The translations under genes and the position numbers were made by a program. A stretch of DNA of 20,432 bases from a virus, in the IMG/VR virus record IMGVR_UViG_3300030329_003434, positions 1 to 20,432 of that record; one strand, 5' to 3'. Each line of letters begins with the position of its first letter. Within the stretch, counting starts at the first letter, position 1. The notes beneath the pieces are model-generated. The model was not told where the DNA came from. It searched no databases and was given only the letters and a program-made list of their open reading frames with translations. Of this stretch, positions 1-6,512 are shown piece by piece.

Positions 1-363
1 TGCTCCATTTACTGTTAATGCACCTGCGGAAGTAGCTATAGTTCCTGCATCAGTTAAAGTAATATCACCTTCTAAAAATAAATCTTGCCATGCAGCACTC
101 GCTGAACCAAGGTCATATGAATCGTCTGCTGATGGAAGTAAATCACCCGCAGGTGTCCAAGTTGTATCCCATGCCGGAATACCACCGGATACTGTCAATA
201 CAGCATTAGTTGAACCTATCCCCAATCGGGTCAGTTGACTTGAGGATGATGCGTACATGATATCCCCGGTAGCTTGAGAGTTGAATACGTGACCCGCAGT
301 TCCTTCATATTCTGCTTGTGTTATTTCTGTTCCTACCGAAACATGTTTAAATTCATTTGCCAT
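1..363 (-). CDS. Tail fibre / receptor-binding structural protein, N-terminal part (truncated by window edge)
   Basis: The reading frame is open from ATG at 363 to base 1 (121 codons) with no stop, so only the N-terminus is present. It begins MANEFKHVSVGTEITQAEYE. Around residues 78-121 it has a segment with PSADDSYDLGSASAAWQDLF followed by LEGDITLTDAGTIATSAGAL. Modules of this kind (a 'Y-D-L-G-S ... W..L.L.G' beta repeat) recur in tail-fibre or appendage proteins of marine phages, often ahead of a C-terminal intramolecular chaperone; that C-terminus is outside the window. The start overlaps the stop of the upstream 842-aa gene as TAATG, so translation is probably coupled. The position last in the tail block supports a host-recognition role. 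The family assignment is from remembered style, not from a search; that it is a real coding region is near certain. Confidence 0.8.
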   Translation of the reverse strand, partial: MANEFKHVSVGTEITQAEYEGTAGHVFNSQATGDIMYASSSSQLTRLGIGSTNAVLTVSGGIPAWDTTWTPAGDLLPSADDSYDLGSASAAWQDLFLEGDITLTDAGTIATSAGALTVNGA

Positions 364-2891
364 TAGCTTGTTTTAACCTCAGATAAATCTAGTGATAATA
401 TGTACGACCTTTCTATCGCTGCCGAAGATGTCCTTCTAACATTTCTACCTATAGGAACTAATGTCCTATCGGTGATTCTTGTTCTGTATTGAGTACCATC
501 TAAATCAGTAAACAATACAAACGGTTGTTGCCTTAATGTATTTATATTAGATAATACATTAGATAACACTTGTGTGTCACTTGCACCCCTTAACCTTTTT
601 GCTGTCATTCTAGCATCTAACAATTTTGCTTGTACTTTCCAATTTAAGAAGTTTACAGGGTTGAAAACGGCATGAAACACCATATTCTTTATTCTCGGTG
701 GCATAGCAGTTGTAGAACTCGATGCAAACTCAAACCTAAATCTAATACGTTTGAATGTTATAGGAGATGTAAGTGATGCAGTTAATGTTTGGCTACCTGA
801 TGAATTGATAACACCTGAATCACCAAATGTAGTCCATGTACTATCGTCAGTATCATCTAACCCTGAAGTTTCTATTTTGTAGGAAACTGTAACTGTTCTG
901 TTAGAATCTAAATTTTCACCTTCAAGAGTAAGTTTTACTGCTGCTTTATCCTGGTCAGGAAAATTGAAATCCATAAATGATGTATAAAAAACACCACTCT
1001 TACGTAATAACCGACTAGAGTTTAGGGCAGGGTGTTGGTTTTCTATAGGTAATCTTAGTCTGATTATTCTAGGTTCTACTCTTGATTGCGCACCATCAGA
1101 ACTGCTTGTACTGATATCTGAATTATCAAATTTACCAAATGCAAAAAGATTAGATTTACTATTTGTATCATCTTTATATCTAGCTAACTCTTGTATTTCG
1201 TCTACCAAGAAACTACTAATCGTATGAGAGACTAATTCAGATGGTGCTTGTGGATTATCTCTTTGATTAGTCATAGCAATCAAATATATTCTTTGTTTTT
1301 TGTTCGCTGCTGTAGGAAACGAAAAAGGAAAAGAATAAGGAAATGACGTAAAGTCATCTTTCAAATCATCAGGTACTGTTACAAATATATTGTTTACATC
1401 CTGCGTTATTGCAGATGCCCTACCACCAAATCCTATAAAACTGGTGGCTCTAAACAAATAGGAGACATCTTCCCATTGGTCGCCTGGTATGAGAAATGGA
1501 ATAGACCAAAAGGCTCTATCTCCTGAAGTAGCATATATTCTTCCTGCTCTGGAAATAACCTTTTTAAAGTTGTTACTTCCTGAAAAGAAGTTTGCCTCTG
1601 GTGAAATATCCTCGAATTGGTTGAAGTTTCTGTCATATGAAAATAGTCCATCTTCTTTACCTACTAATAAAACATCATTCGCAGCAAATAAATTAGTTAC
1701 AGATTTATCACTATCACCAACAGTCATTTCCGACCCCCAACTTGTCGCGTCATCAGGGTTGGTTGAAAACGATACTGTATTACTTCTTGTCTTTGCCAGT
1801 GCAAAATCACCATTAGCATTTCTTGCTCTAGCAAAGTATTTAGCATAATTCTGATTGGCAGTACCTGATGATGCTGCTGTAAATGCACCTGTTGTTCCGT
1901 CTGGTGCTGTAGCCGTTTGATATGCAGTAGAGTCTCCTCTTGCAACAAACAGTCTATTTGTTCCATCACCTGAATATACCGCTATATCAGTATATGCAGT
2001 AGTGTTCGCTTTAGGACCTACACTATCCCATTTCATATTGGTCTCATCCCACTTTAGAATATGGTATCCACAAGGTATATATAAAGAACCTTGAAATTCT
2101 ACCGCCTGTGCAGGGAAATCAACTCCACCTAACGGAATAATACATAAGTCATCTATATGAAATACATCTCCGTTAGTTCCTACTGTAAATTTGACTTCTA
2201 CTTTACTTGCTGAACCGTTTAGTGTTTTATCTACTTGCACCAATGTCCAATCTGTAGACGTTACTGATGACGAATCAGTTGTAGAAACTCCATCATCTAC
2301 AGTCATTTTTATACTGCCAGAACCCGATTTTCGTTTTACGTATGCTACTACCGTTATTTTTACCCCTTGTAATGCGTTCTTTGTTGTAGTAGCTACTGCC
2401 TGTAAAATAGTTCCGTTTGTAGCACCTGCTGTAAGTTTTGCAGATTGATTACCAGAATGAATATCAGCAGTGGTAGTAGTTTCAGCCGCTAGAGTTATAT
2501 TAGATGTAGTCCAAGCACCTGTAAAGTCACCTTCAAATCTTGGGTCTACTAAAAATAAATCGACTTCATCTTCCTGATACCCTAAAGTTAGTTCGTCTTT
2601 AAACTGTGCCAGAACGCCATCAGAATACCCGTATCTCGCTTCCTTACCAAATTCCTTATCATTACCCTGTCCAAACCCTCTATGGAACGATGATACGTCA
2701 TATGCCATGGCTAACTGTGGGTCTATCTGTTGGTAATTGGCATCATCTGTTGGTTGTCTAGGTGGTAGAAAAGGTAACGTACCTGTCTGATATCCACCTG
2801 TTAGGGTAGGGGAGTCTTTCCACAAAGTAAGTTCTACAGTATTAGAAGAACCATCTGTATGTTGTAAAACTATGTCTGAATGTTGTGCCAT
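363..2891 (-). CDS. Large tail protein with beta-propeller-like core and inserted beta-sandwich domain; candidate tail nozzle
   Basis: 842 aa. Residues 1-118 form an N-terminal region. Residues about 119-256 form a jelly-roll-like domain starting FEGDFTGAW and ending DVFHIDDLCI, resembling CBM4/9/22-type carbohydrate-binding folds. Residues about 257-560 contain repeated blade-like strands, such as LYIPCGYHILKWD, LLVGKEDGLFSYD and IYATSGDRAFWSIPF, suggesting a beta-propeller. The rest is a beta-rich C-terminal region ending SLDLSEVKTS. A large beta-propeller protein directly after a head-tail adaptor matches the position of the T7 gp12 nozzle, so a podovirus tail nozzle is my preferred reading. 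A siphovirus tail-tip protein is the alternative. The ATG abuts the stop of the 440-aa gene (2892) and the stop overlaps the fibre start. The inserted domain is homologous to one in the upstream gene. Confidence 0.85.
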   Translation of the reverse strand: MAQHSDIVLQHTDGSSNTVELTLWKDSPTLTGGYQTGTLPFLPPRQPTDDANYQQIDPQLAMAYDVSSFHRGFGQGNDKEFGKEARYGYSDGVLAQFKDELTLGYQEDEVDLFLVDPRFEGDFTGAWTTSNITLAAETTTTADIHSGNQSAKLTAGATNGTILQAVATTTKNALQGVKITVVAYVKRKSGSGSIKMTVDDGVSTTDSSSVTSTDWTLVQVDKTLNGSASKVEVKFTVGTNGDVFHIDDLCIIPLGGVDFPAQAVEFQGSLYIPCGYHILKWDETNMKWDSVGPKANTTAYTDIAVYSGDGTNRLFVARGDSTAYQTATAPDGTTGAFTAASSGTANQNYAKYFARARNANGDFALAKTRSNTVSFSTNPDDATSWGSEMTVGDSDKSVTNLFAANDVLLVGKEDGLFSYDRNFNQFEDISPEANFFSGSNNFKKVISRAGRIYATSGDRAFWSIPFLIPGDQWEDVSYLFRATSFIGFGGRASAITQDVNNIFVTVPDDLKDDFTSFPYSFPFSFPTAANKKQRIYLIAMTNQRDNPQAPSELVSHTISSFLVDEIQELARYKDDTNSKSNLFAFGKFDNSDISTSSSDGAQSRVEPRIIRLRLPIENQHPALNSSRLLRKSGVFYTSFMDFNFPDQDKAAVKLTLEGENLDSNRTVTVSYKIETSGLDDTDDSTWTTFGDSGVINSSGSQTLTASLTSPITFKRIRFRFEFASSSTTAMPPRIKNMVFHAVFNPVNFLNWKVQAKLLDARMTAKRLRGASDTQVLSNVLSNINTLRQQPFVLFTDLDGTQYRTRITDRTLVPIGRNVRRTSSAAIERSYILSLDLSEVKTS
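2124..2537 (-). repeat. Beta-sandwich domain copy in the 842-aa tail gene (partner at 3240-3683)
   Basis: Residues about 119-256 of the 842-aa protein match residues about 178-325 of the 440-aa protein. Shared positions in order: FE at the start, W, SNITLAAE, TT, G.QS.K.T, a Val-rich strand, an Arg in the middle, DG.S or SGSVS, W, a Leu-containing strand, VKV or VKF, V, F and a closing D.I or DE.V. The nearly identical SNITLAAE is the clearest signature. The fold looks like CBM4/9/22-type jelly-rolls; this is inferred from pattern only. Confidence 0.7.
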
Positions 2892-4214
2892 TTATACTGC
2901 CACATTCCTTACCATTGCCATAGGTGGCATTGTTCCTGTTCCTTCATTTACTCTGTTACGGTAATGATTAAACCTATTCAATGCTTGTTGCTGTTCAGAT
3001 GTATCTAGGGTATCTATTTCCCCTTGATAGAGTTGCATAGCAGCATAGTTATATAACATACGTCTTTGTGATTGATTTAATTCTATGGTGTTTGAACCTG
3101 TAGTATCGACCTGAGAAAAATCTATCATCCCCATACCTGTAATCAATAAATTTCTATCTCCTGCAAACCCTTCTAATAATCTTATAGAAGAACCTTCTTC
3201 TTTCCATGCAAATAATTTTCGTACAGGGATTCTAGGTATTTCTGATTGACCTGCTGTAGCTACTATCTCATCAGCATAGAATACAAATGCAGTACCACTA
3301 GTTGCGGACACACCTACCTTGATACTGGAACTTACTCCATCTGCTACTAATGTATGTGTTAGTCTTTCCCAACCTAAACCATTATGTGTAGAACCTAAAC
3401 TAACGCTACCGGAATCAAGTTGAATCGCTGCGCTTACTCTACTCGCAGTTCTGCTATAAACCCATATGCCGACATTTATTTCTTCTCCGACATAATTTGT
3501 ACCTGATGGAACAGTCATAAGCAGAGTTGCAGTAGAACTAGCTGCGACAGTACATTTACCAGATTGAGTTCCTGCATAAACCATAAAATTATCAGGTCCT
3601 GTAGTTTCTTCCTCTGCTGCTAAAGTAATGTTTGATGCTGTCCAATCTGTACTTATCGTACTATTTTCAAAATCACAATTAAGTGTTCCTACAATATTGT
3701 TTGCATAAGATTTAGCATCCATACGTGGTTCAATAGACAACTGTCTTACATATCCTGCCGGTATAGATGTTGGTCTTGCATATAACTGTTGCGACTGTGC
3801 CAATGTTACATTTCTGTCATTGACTTCTACATAAAGAGCAGGAAATGCGTTTTGAGAGCCAGCGTTTAGTGTTTCTAGTAAAAGATTAGGGTCATATCTA
3901 TAGATTTCAAATGTAGTCGACCCTGATTCAGATGATAAATTTGTTCCTGTTATCGTAATAGTTCCTGAAGAACCTGTGAAATCACTTATTCTTCTAATGG
4001 TATTATCGTTATTACCACTTGTGCATCTGACATAAAAGTCATTAAGTGTATCGTCTGTTGTAAAACCTCTATCAGTTAGTCCTGTAGATATTACACTTGT
4101 TCCTGCACCAATATTTGTTGTAGTAGAAAAAGAACCTACCCAAGCACCAATAAATCTTGCGTACTCAGGAAGTATAGTATCTACCGTTGAAGTTGTTGAA
4201 ATAGTTGCTGGCAT
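2892..4214 (-). CDS. Candidate head-tail adaptor with inserted beta-sandwich domain
   Basis: 440 aa. Three regions are visible. Residues 1-176 are Thr/Ser-rich and beta-like, with FEIYRYDPNLL near 102-112. Residues about 178-325 form a carbohydrate-binding-module-like beta-sandwich (DFEN ... WTASNITLAAE ... FYADEIV). Residues about 326-440 are largely helical, with NQSQRRMLYNYAAMQLYQGE, and end in PMAMVRNVAV. The helical C-terminal part and the position between the small capsid-associated genes and the large propeller-like gene suggest a portal-binding adaptor comparable in position to T7 gp11; this is positional inference. The first codon overlaps the previous stop by one base at 4214, and the gene ends directly against the next ATG. 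A minor virion decoration protein is the alternative. I did not recognise a named family. Confidence 0.8.
   Translation of the reverse strand: MPATISTTSTVDTILPEYARFIGAWVGSFSTTTNIGAGTSVISTGLTDRGFTTDDTLNDFYVRCTSGNNDNTIRRISDFTGSSGTITITGTNLSSESGSTTFEIYRYDPNLLLETLNAGSQNAFPALYVEVNDRNVTLAQSQQLYARPTSIPAGYVRQLSIEPRMDAKSYANNIVGTLNCDFENSTISTDWTASNITLAAEEETTGPDNFMVYAGTQSGKCTVAASSTATLLMTVPSGTNYVGEEINVGIWVYSRTASRVSAAIQLDSGSVSLGSTHNGLGWERLTHTLVADGVSSSIKVGVSATSGTAFVFYADEIVATAGQSEIPRIPVRKLFAWKEEGSSIRLLEGFAGDRNLLITGMGMIDFSQVDTTGSNTIELNQSQRRMLYNYAAMQLYQGEIDTLDTSEQQQALNRFNHYRNRVNEGTGTMPPMAMVRNVAV
3240..3683 (-). repeat. Beta-sandwich domain copy in the 440-aa gene (partner at 2124-2537)
   Basis: This is the second copy of the domain, between the N-terminal part of the 440-aa protein and its helical C-terminal part. 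The strands include DWTASNITLAAE, AGTQSGKCTV, EINVGIWVYSRTASRVSAAI, GWERLTHTLV, SIKVGVSA and AFVFYADEIV. Placement inside two adjacent proteins indicates duplication and insertion rather than two independent acquisitions, or a shared origin through recombination. Confidence 0.7.
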
Positions 4215-4510
4215 TATACTAGTACCGCCATGTAATGTATTTTGTCTCCGTTAGTTGCAGCATCACAGTAAAACTCTGATAAGTCTCCTGGTCTGCCTTC
4301 AGTAAAATCTACTGATTCATTTCCACCTGCCGCGGCAAATTCAATACCTGCTACAGAGGCCGAAACGGTAGATGCACCGACATACGTAATCCCTGAGTTT
4401 CCCGGAGGTGCTTGGAATCTCACACGTCTTACCGGTGTTGGTGTAGATGTAACTTGTACCCTAGTTCCTGCGGAACTTACAGTAATAGTACCTGCTGTAA
4501 ACGTAGCCAT
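4214..4510 (-). CDS. Small beta-rich virion protein (98 aa), function unknown
   Basis: 98 aa, no charged helical segment, rich in Thr, Ser, Val and Gly, starting MATFTAGTITVSSAGTRVQV and ending KIHYMAVLV. The pattern of alternating short strands (VRRVRFQAP, ITYVGAS, VAGIEFAA, DKIHYMAVLV) suggests a compact beta-barrel or sandwich. In marine phages, such proteins between the capsid gene and tail genes are usually minor capsid, decoration or head-completion components. It resembles the 102-aa protein two genes upstream in size, an 'RFRY/RFQAP' strand and overall strand pattern, though not enough to prove paralogy. It starts 4 bp after the stop of the 142-aa gene and its stop overlaps the 440-aa gene's ATG by one base. 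Confidence 0.85.
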   Translation of the reverse strand: MATFTAGTITVSSAGTRVQVTSTPTPVRRVRFQAPPGNSGITYVGASTVSASVAGIEFAAAGGNESVDFTEGRPGDLSEFYCDAATNGDKIHYMAVLV

Positions 4511-4514
4511 CTCA

Positions 4515-4943
4515 TTACCCCATATGCTTTGCTATATCTTCGACAGAAAGGTATTTATTTTTTAATTCCTGCCGACCATCAGGGTAAGTAAGTTGAGTTA
4601 AAACTGTGTACCCTTTTATCGTGCCAAAGTCATCTTCATGGGGCAATAACACAAACTTGGGCCTTTTAGCGTTTAATCTTTCTATAGCCTGTTGTCTTTT
4701 AACAGCTTTGAAATTAGTTGTTTCCAACTGTTCTCTTGCCTGTTCATACGCTTTAGTTGCAGCAGTATCGCTGTTATCAGCGTGTTTACCTACTACATCC
4801 TGCGCCATTTGGGCTACAGATTCGTTATCGCCATAAGCATACTTGTTGTCGGGTATTAAGACTCTTAAATCTTTACCTTCAACATCTACTTCTGCCCAAG
4901 TCTCGTCTTGCTTATTTACAAAATGATTCTTACCATGTGGCAT
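4515..4943 (-). CDS. Unrecognised 142-aa protein in the head/tail block
   Basis: 142 aa, beginning MPHGKNHFVNKQDETWAEVD and ending LSVEDIAKHMG. The middle (about 45-95) is a charged, probably helical stretch containing DTAATKAYEQAREQL and KAVKRQQAIERLNAK. It is flanked by beta-like ends, and the C-terminal half includes KFVLLPHEDDFGTIKGY and YLSVEDIAKHMG. No catalytic motif or membrane segment is seen. Its ATG overlaps the stop of the 102-aa gene by one base (4943) and the next gene starts 4 bp downstream, so it is co-translated with two small beta-rich proteins and is probably a virion or head-completion component. I do not recognise the family. A head-tail connector is possible from its position, but the sequence does not show it. 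Confidence 0.85.
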   Translation of the reverse strand: MPHGKNHFVNKQDETWAEVDVEGKDLRVLIPDNKYAYGDNESVAQMAQDVVGKHADNSDTAATKAYEQAREQLETTNFKAVKRQQAIERLNAKRPKFVLLPHEDDFGTIKGYTVLTQLTYPDGRQELKNKYLSVEDIAKHMG

Positions 4944-5251
4944 TAAATCGCATCCACTGATGATTCTACGCCCATACCTGCTGTACCGTATGCAACTTTT
5001 AAAGATGCACTTGTTGAAGTAGTTCGTATAAATTTAATAGATGCTAAAACATCTTCTCCTTTTAGAGTGATGCTTCCATCTGCTGCTATTAACGTACCTT
5101 CAGCGGTTGTAGGGTCAGTTCCATCATATCTAAAACGAACTGCTGCTGTATCACATTGAATATATGCCCGTGTTGCCATAGATGGAATTTCTCCCAATCC
5201 AACTGCTGAGTCTGCTACTGCTAGTTTCTCATATCCTATATTGCTTGCCAT
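4943..5251 (-). CDS. Small beta-rich virion protein (102 aa)
   Basis: 102 aa, beginning MASNIGYEKLAVADSAVGLG, with strands around AYIQCDTAAVRFRYDG, DGSITLKGEDVLASIKFI and SASLKVAYGTAG. It has the look of short single-domain proteins common in marine phage head/tail modules, where 'RFRYDGT.PT...G' and 'I.FIR....A.L.V.Y' strands are typical; this is recollection, not a search. It is the first gene after the 57-bp spacer carrying a GC-rich hairpin. Its ribosome binding site is good, TGAGGAAAC about 6 bp before ATG at 5251. The stop overlaps the following gene's ATG by one base. A likely role is capsid decoration or head completion. Confidence 0.87.
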   Translation of the reverse strand: MASNIGYEKLAVADSAVGLGEIPSMATRAYIQCDTAAVRFRYDGTDPTTAEGTLIAADGSITLKGEDVLASIKFIRTTSTSASLKVAYGTAGMGVESSVDAI

Positions 5252-5269
5252 ATTGTTTCCTCAAATAAG

Positions 5270-5295
5270 GTAGGGGAGAACTAAATCCCCCCCAC
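5270..5295 (-). terminator. GC-rich hairpin in the 57-bp spacer; weak terminator, attenuator or processing site
   Basis: On the minus strand, GTGGGGGGG (5295-5287) can pair with CTCCCCTAC (5278-5270) across the 8-nt loop ATTTAGTT, giving a 9-bp stem with two G-U wobbles. The sequence that follows is CTTATTTGAGG, only weakly T-rich, so this is not a textbook intrinsic terminator. It lies wholly in the spacer between the 113-aa and 102-aa genes (5252-5308), one of only two spacers over 25 bp in the window. It could partly terminate, protect or process the capsid-block transcript. The stem is read from the sequence; the role is inferred. Confidence 0.4.
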
Positions 5296-5308
5296 TCTAA
5301 TTGCTATT

Positions 5309-5650
5309 TTATGTAGCACCTGTTGATGAAGTCCAACCTGTTCCGTCAAATTTAAACCATGCACCGTAGTTTTGGTCTATAGTTCCAATCACGTTATCAG
5401 AATTGTTACCATCTCGGATAGTTAAGGTTTCCGCAGCATCGGCTTCGTTTTGAACATAGACTTCTAAAACTGATGTTCCCACACCTGTTGAAGATGAATC
5501 TATCGCTACTAAGTCGAGGTTTCTACCTGACCCACCCGGGTCTACTAACTGGACTTTATCACTAGATTTTGTAATAGTAAGGTCGGCTGCACCAGACATA
5601 GTCGTGGTTGTACCGTTCCTACTAATGTACTGTTGAGTACCTGCTGTCAT
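5309..5650 (-). CDS. Small beta-rich virion protein (113 aa), possible capsid decoration protein
   Basis: 113 aa, starting MTAGTQQYISRNGTTTTMSG and ending WFKFDGTGWTSSTGAT. It is rich in Thr, Ser, Gly and Asp, and Cys-free. Strand-like stretches include DLTITKSSDKVQLV, SVLEVYVQNEADAAETLTI and GAWFKFDGTGW. The segment 'tLtI.DG ... IG.I.q...aWFKFDGTGW' resembles a small beta-domain met in marine phage structural proteins. It is the last gene before the hairpin spacer and follows the zinc-finger gene by 5 bp. A ribosome binding site (GAGAGGAAT) precedes the ATG at 5650. It probably belongs to the capsid block as a decoration or head-fibre protein, but only its position and beta-rich composition support this. 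Confidence 0.83.
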   Translation of the reverse strand: MTAGTQQYISRNGTTTTMSGAADLTITKSSDKVQLVDPGGSGRNLDLVAIDSSSTGVGTSVLEVYVQNEADAAETLTIRDGNNSDNVIGTIDQNYGAWFKFDGTGWTSSTGAT

Positions 5651-5655
5651 AGTAA

Positions 5656-6123
5656 TTATTCCTCTCGATGCTTGGCATTAATATGTACTTTAACTCCAGC
5701 ATCGGACTTAAACTTTCGAGTGCATTTATTACACTTAAAAGTCTTTTCTTTATTCAATTCTCTTGTGTCTCGTTTCTTAAGATTATCAGCTAATTGTTCT
5801 AACCCCACCTCTAAATCGCTCTTACCGGTTGCAACTGTAGTATCGGCTTCTAACGTCTCAACCACAGGGGGAGCCATGAGCCAATTTTTTTCTACTGCGG
5901 TAGCGAGTCCGTGAGTTTGTCCCGGATACTCAAGAGATACCCATTCCCCCTTCTCCTGACGATAATATATCGCAGTATCTGGAGTAATGTACGTAGGTGA
6001 GGGCAGTTCTTCTAACCCATTCCTCTTTAGATATGCAGCTACTTGTTCAGGGCGATTACGAATAACCTCGTCTTTCCAATATCTCTGCATAGATTCAGGG
6101 GGAGATACTACTGGTTGTCTCAT
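5656..6123 (-). CDS. 155-aa protein with C-terminal classical C2H2 zinc finger
   Basis: 155 aa. Residues 1-100 are mixed and unrecognised (MRQPVVSPPESMQRYW ... VETLEADTTVATG). Residues about 101-128 are a charged helix (LEVGLEQLADNLKKRDTREL). Residues 129-152 form a zinc finger: F129-x-C131-x2-C134-x3-F138-x5-V144-x2-H147-x4-H152. This fits the classical C2H2 pattern at every ligand and core position, and is preceded by NKEKTFKC, reminiscent of the TGEKPF-type linker. The gene starts within the last codons of the 122-aa gene (ATGA overlap, 6120-6123), so translation is coupled. Zinc and DNA or protein binding are predicted from the motif; the target is unknown. It could be a virion protein that contacts DNA, or a non-virion regulator placed in the structural operon. 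Confidence 0.87.
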   Translation of the reverse strand: MRQPVVSPPESMQRYWKDEVIRNRPEQVAAYLKRNGLEELPSPTYITPDTAIYYRQEKGEWVSLEYPGQTHGLATAVEKNWLMAPPVVETLEADTTVATGKSDLEVGLEQLADNLKKRDTRELNKEKTFKCNKCTRKFKSDAGVKVHINAKHREE

Positions 6124-6488
6124 TTTCTACGACCTCTCTTTCCTCGTTTACGTTTGTTCCCACTAATTTTAGAAACAGTTTCAACTGCGCTGTCTACATT
6201 GTTCTCAATATTAGGAGGTGGAGTCCAATCATATAATTTCTTTTTTTCGTCTACTTTAGACACAATAGTTCCATCTACTATTGTAGATGTTCTATAAGGT
6301 GCGGCTAGTAATTTACCTGTTCTGTGCCTCGGAACGACTAACTTTGAACCATCTCTTTGGTCGTAAAGTGTCACCTTCTCTGCCTCTGGCGGAGTTTCAA
6401 GGTTTATCTCTGCGATGGAATTGCCAAGGAACTGTTTTACCTTCCCTTGTTTTTTCGCTATCCATTGCGAGGTATCCTGAGTAACCAT
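6120..6488 (-). CDS. 122-aa protein with strongly basic C-terminal tail
   Basis: 122 aa, beginning MVTQDTSQWIAKKQGKVKQF. It has a moderately charged N-terminal domain containing EAEKVTLYDQRDGSKLVV and PYRTSTIVDGTIVSKVDEKK, then an acidic/polar linker, and a final stretch of almost pure Lys/Arg (residues about 108-122, GNKRKRGKRGRRK). Such a tail suggests nucleic acid or acidic-surface binding. It follows the major capsid gene by 24 bp with an AGGA ribosome binding site and overlaps the zinc-finger gene by 4 bp. Two consecutive genes therefore end in nucleic-acid-binding-like C-termini. I do not recognise the family; a minor head protein or head-tail connector is possible by position. Confidence 0.87.
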   Translation of the reverse strand: MVTQDTSQWIAKKQGKVKQFLGNSIAEINLETPPEAEKVTLYDQRDGSKLVVPRHRTGKLLAAPYRTSTIVDGTIVSKVDEKKKLYDWTPPPNIENNVDSAVETVSKISGNKRKRGKRGRRK

Positions 6489-6512
6489 AATAAGTAAATC
6501 CTAACCGTTATC

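Noticed and set aside
5252-5308. A promoter in the 57-bp spacer
   Set aside because: No -35/-10 pair with sensible spacing is visible; the spacer is dominated by the G-rich hairpin.
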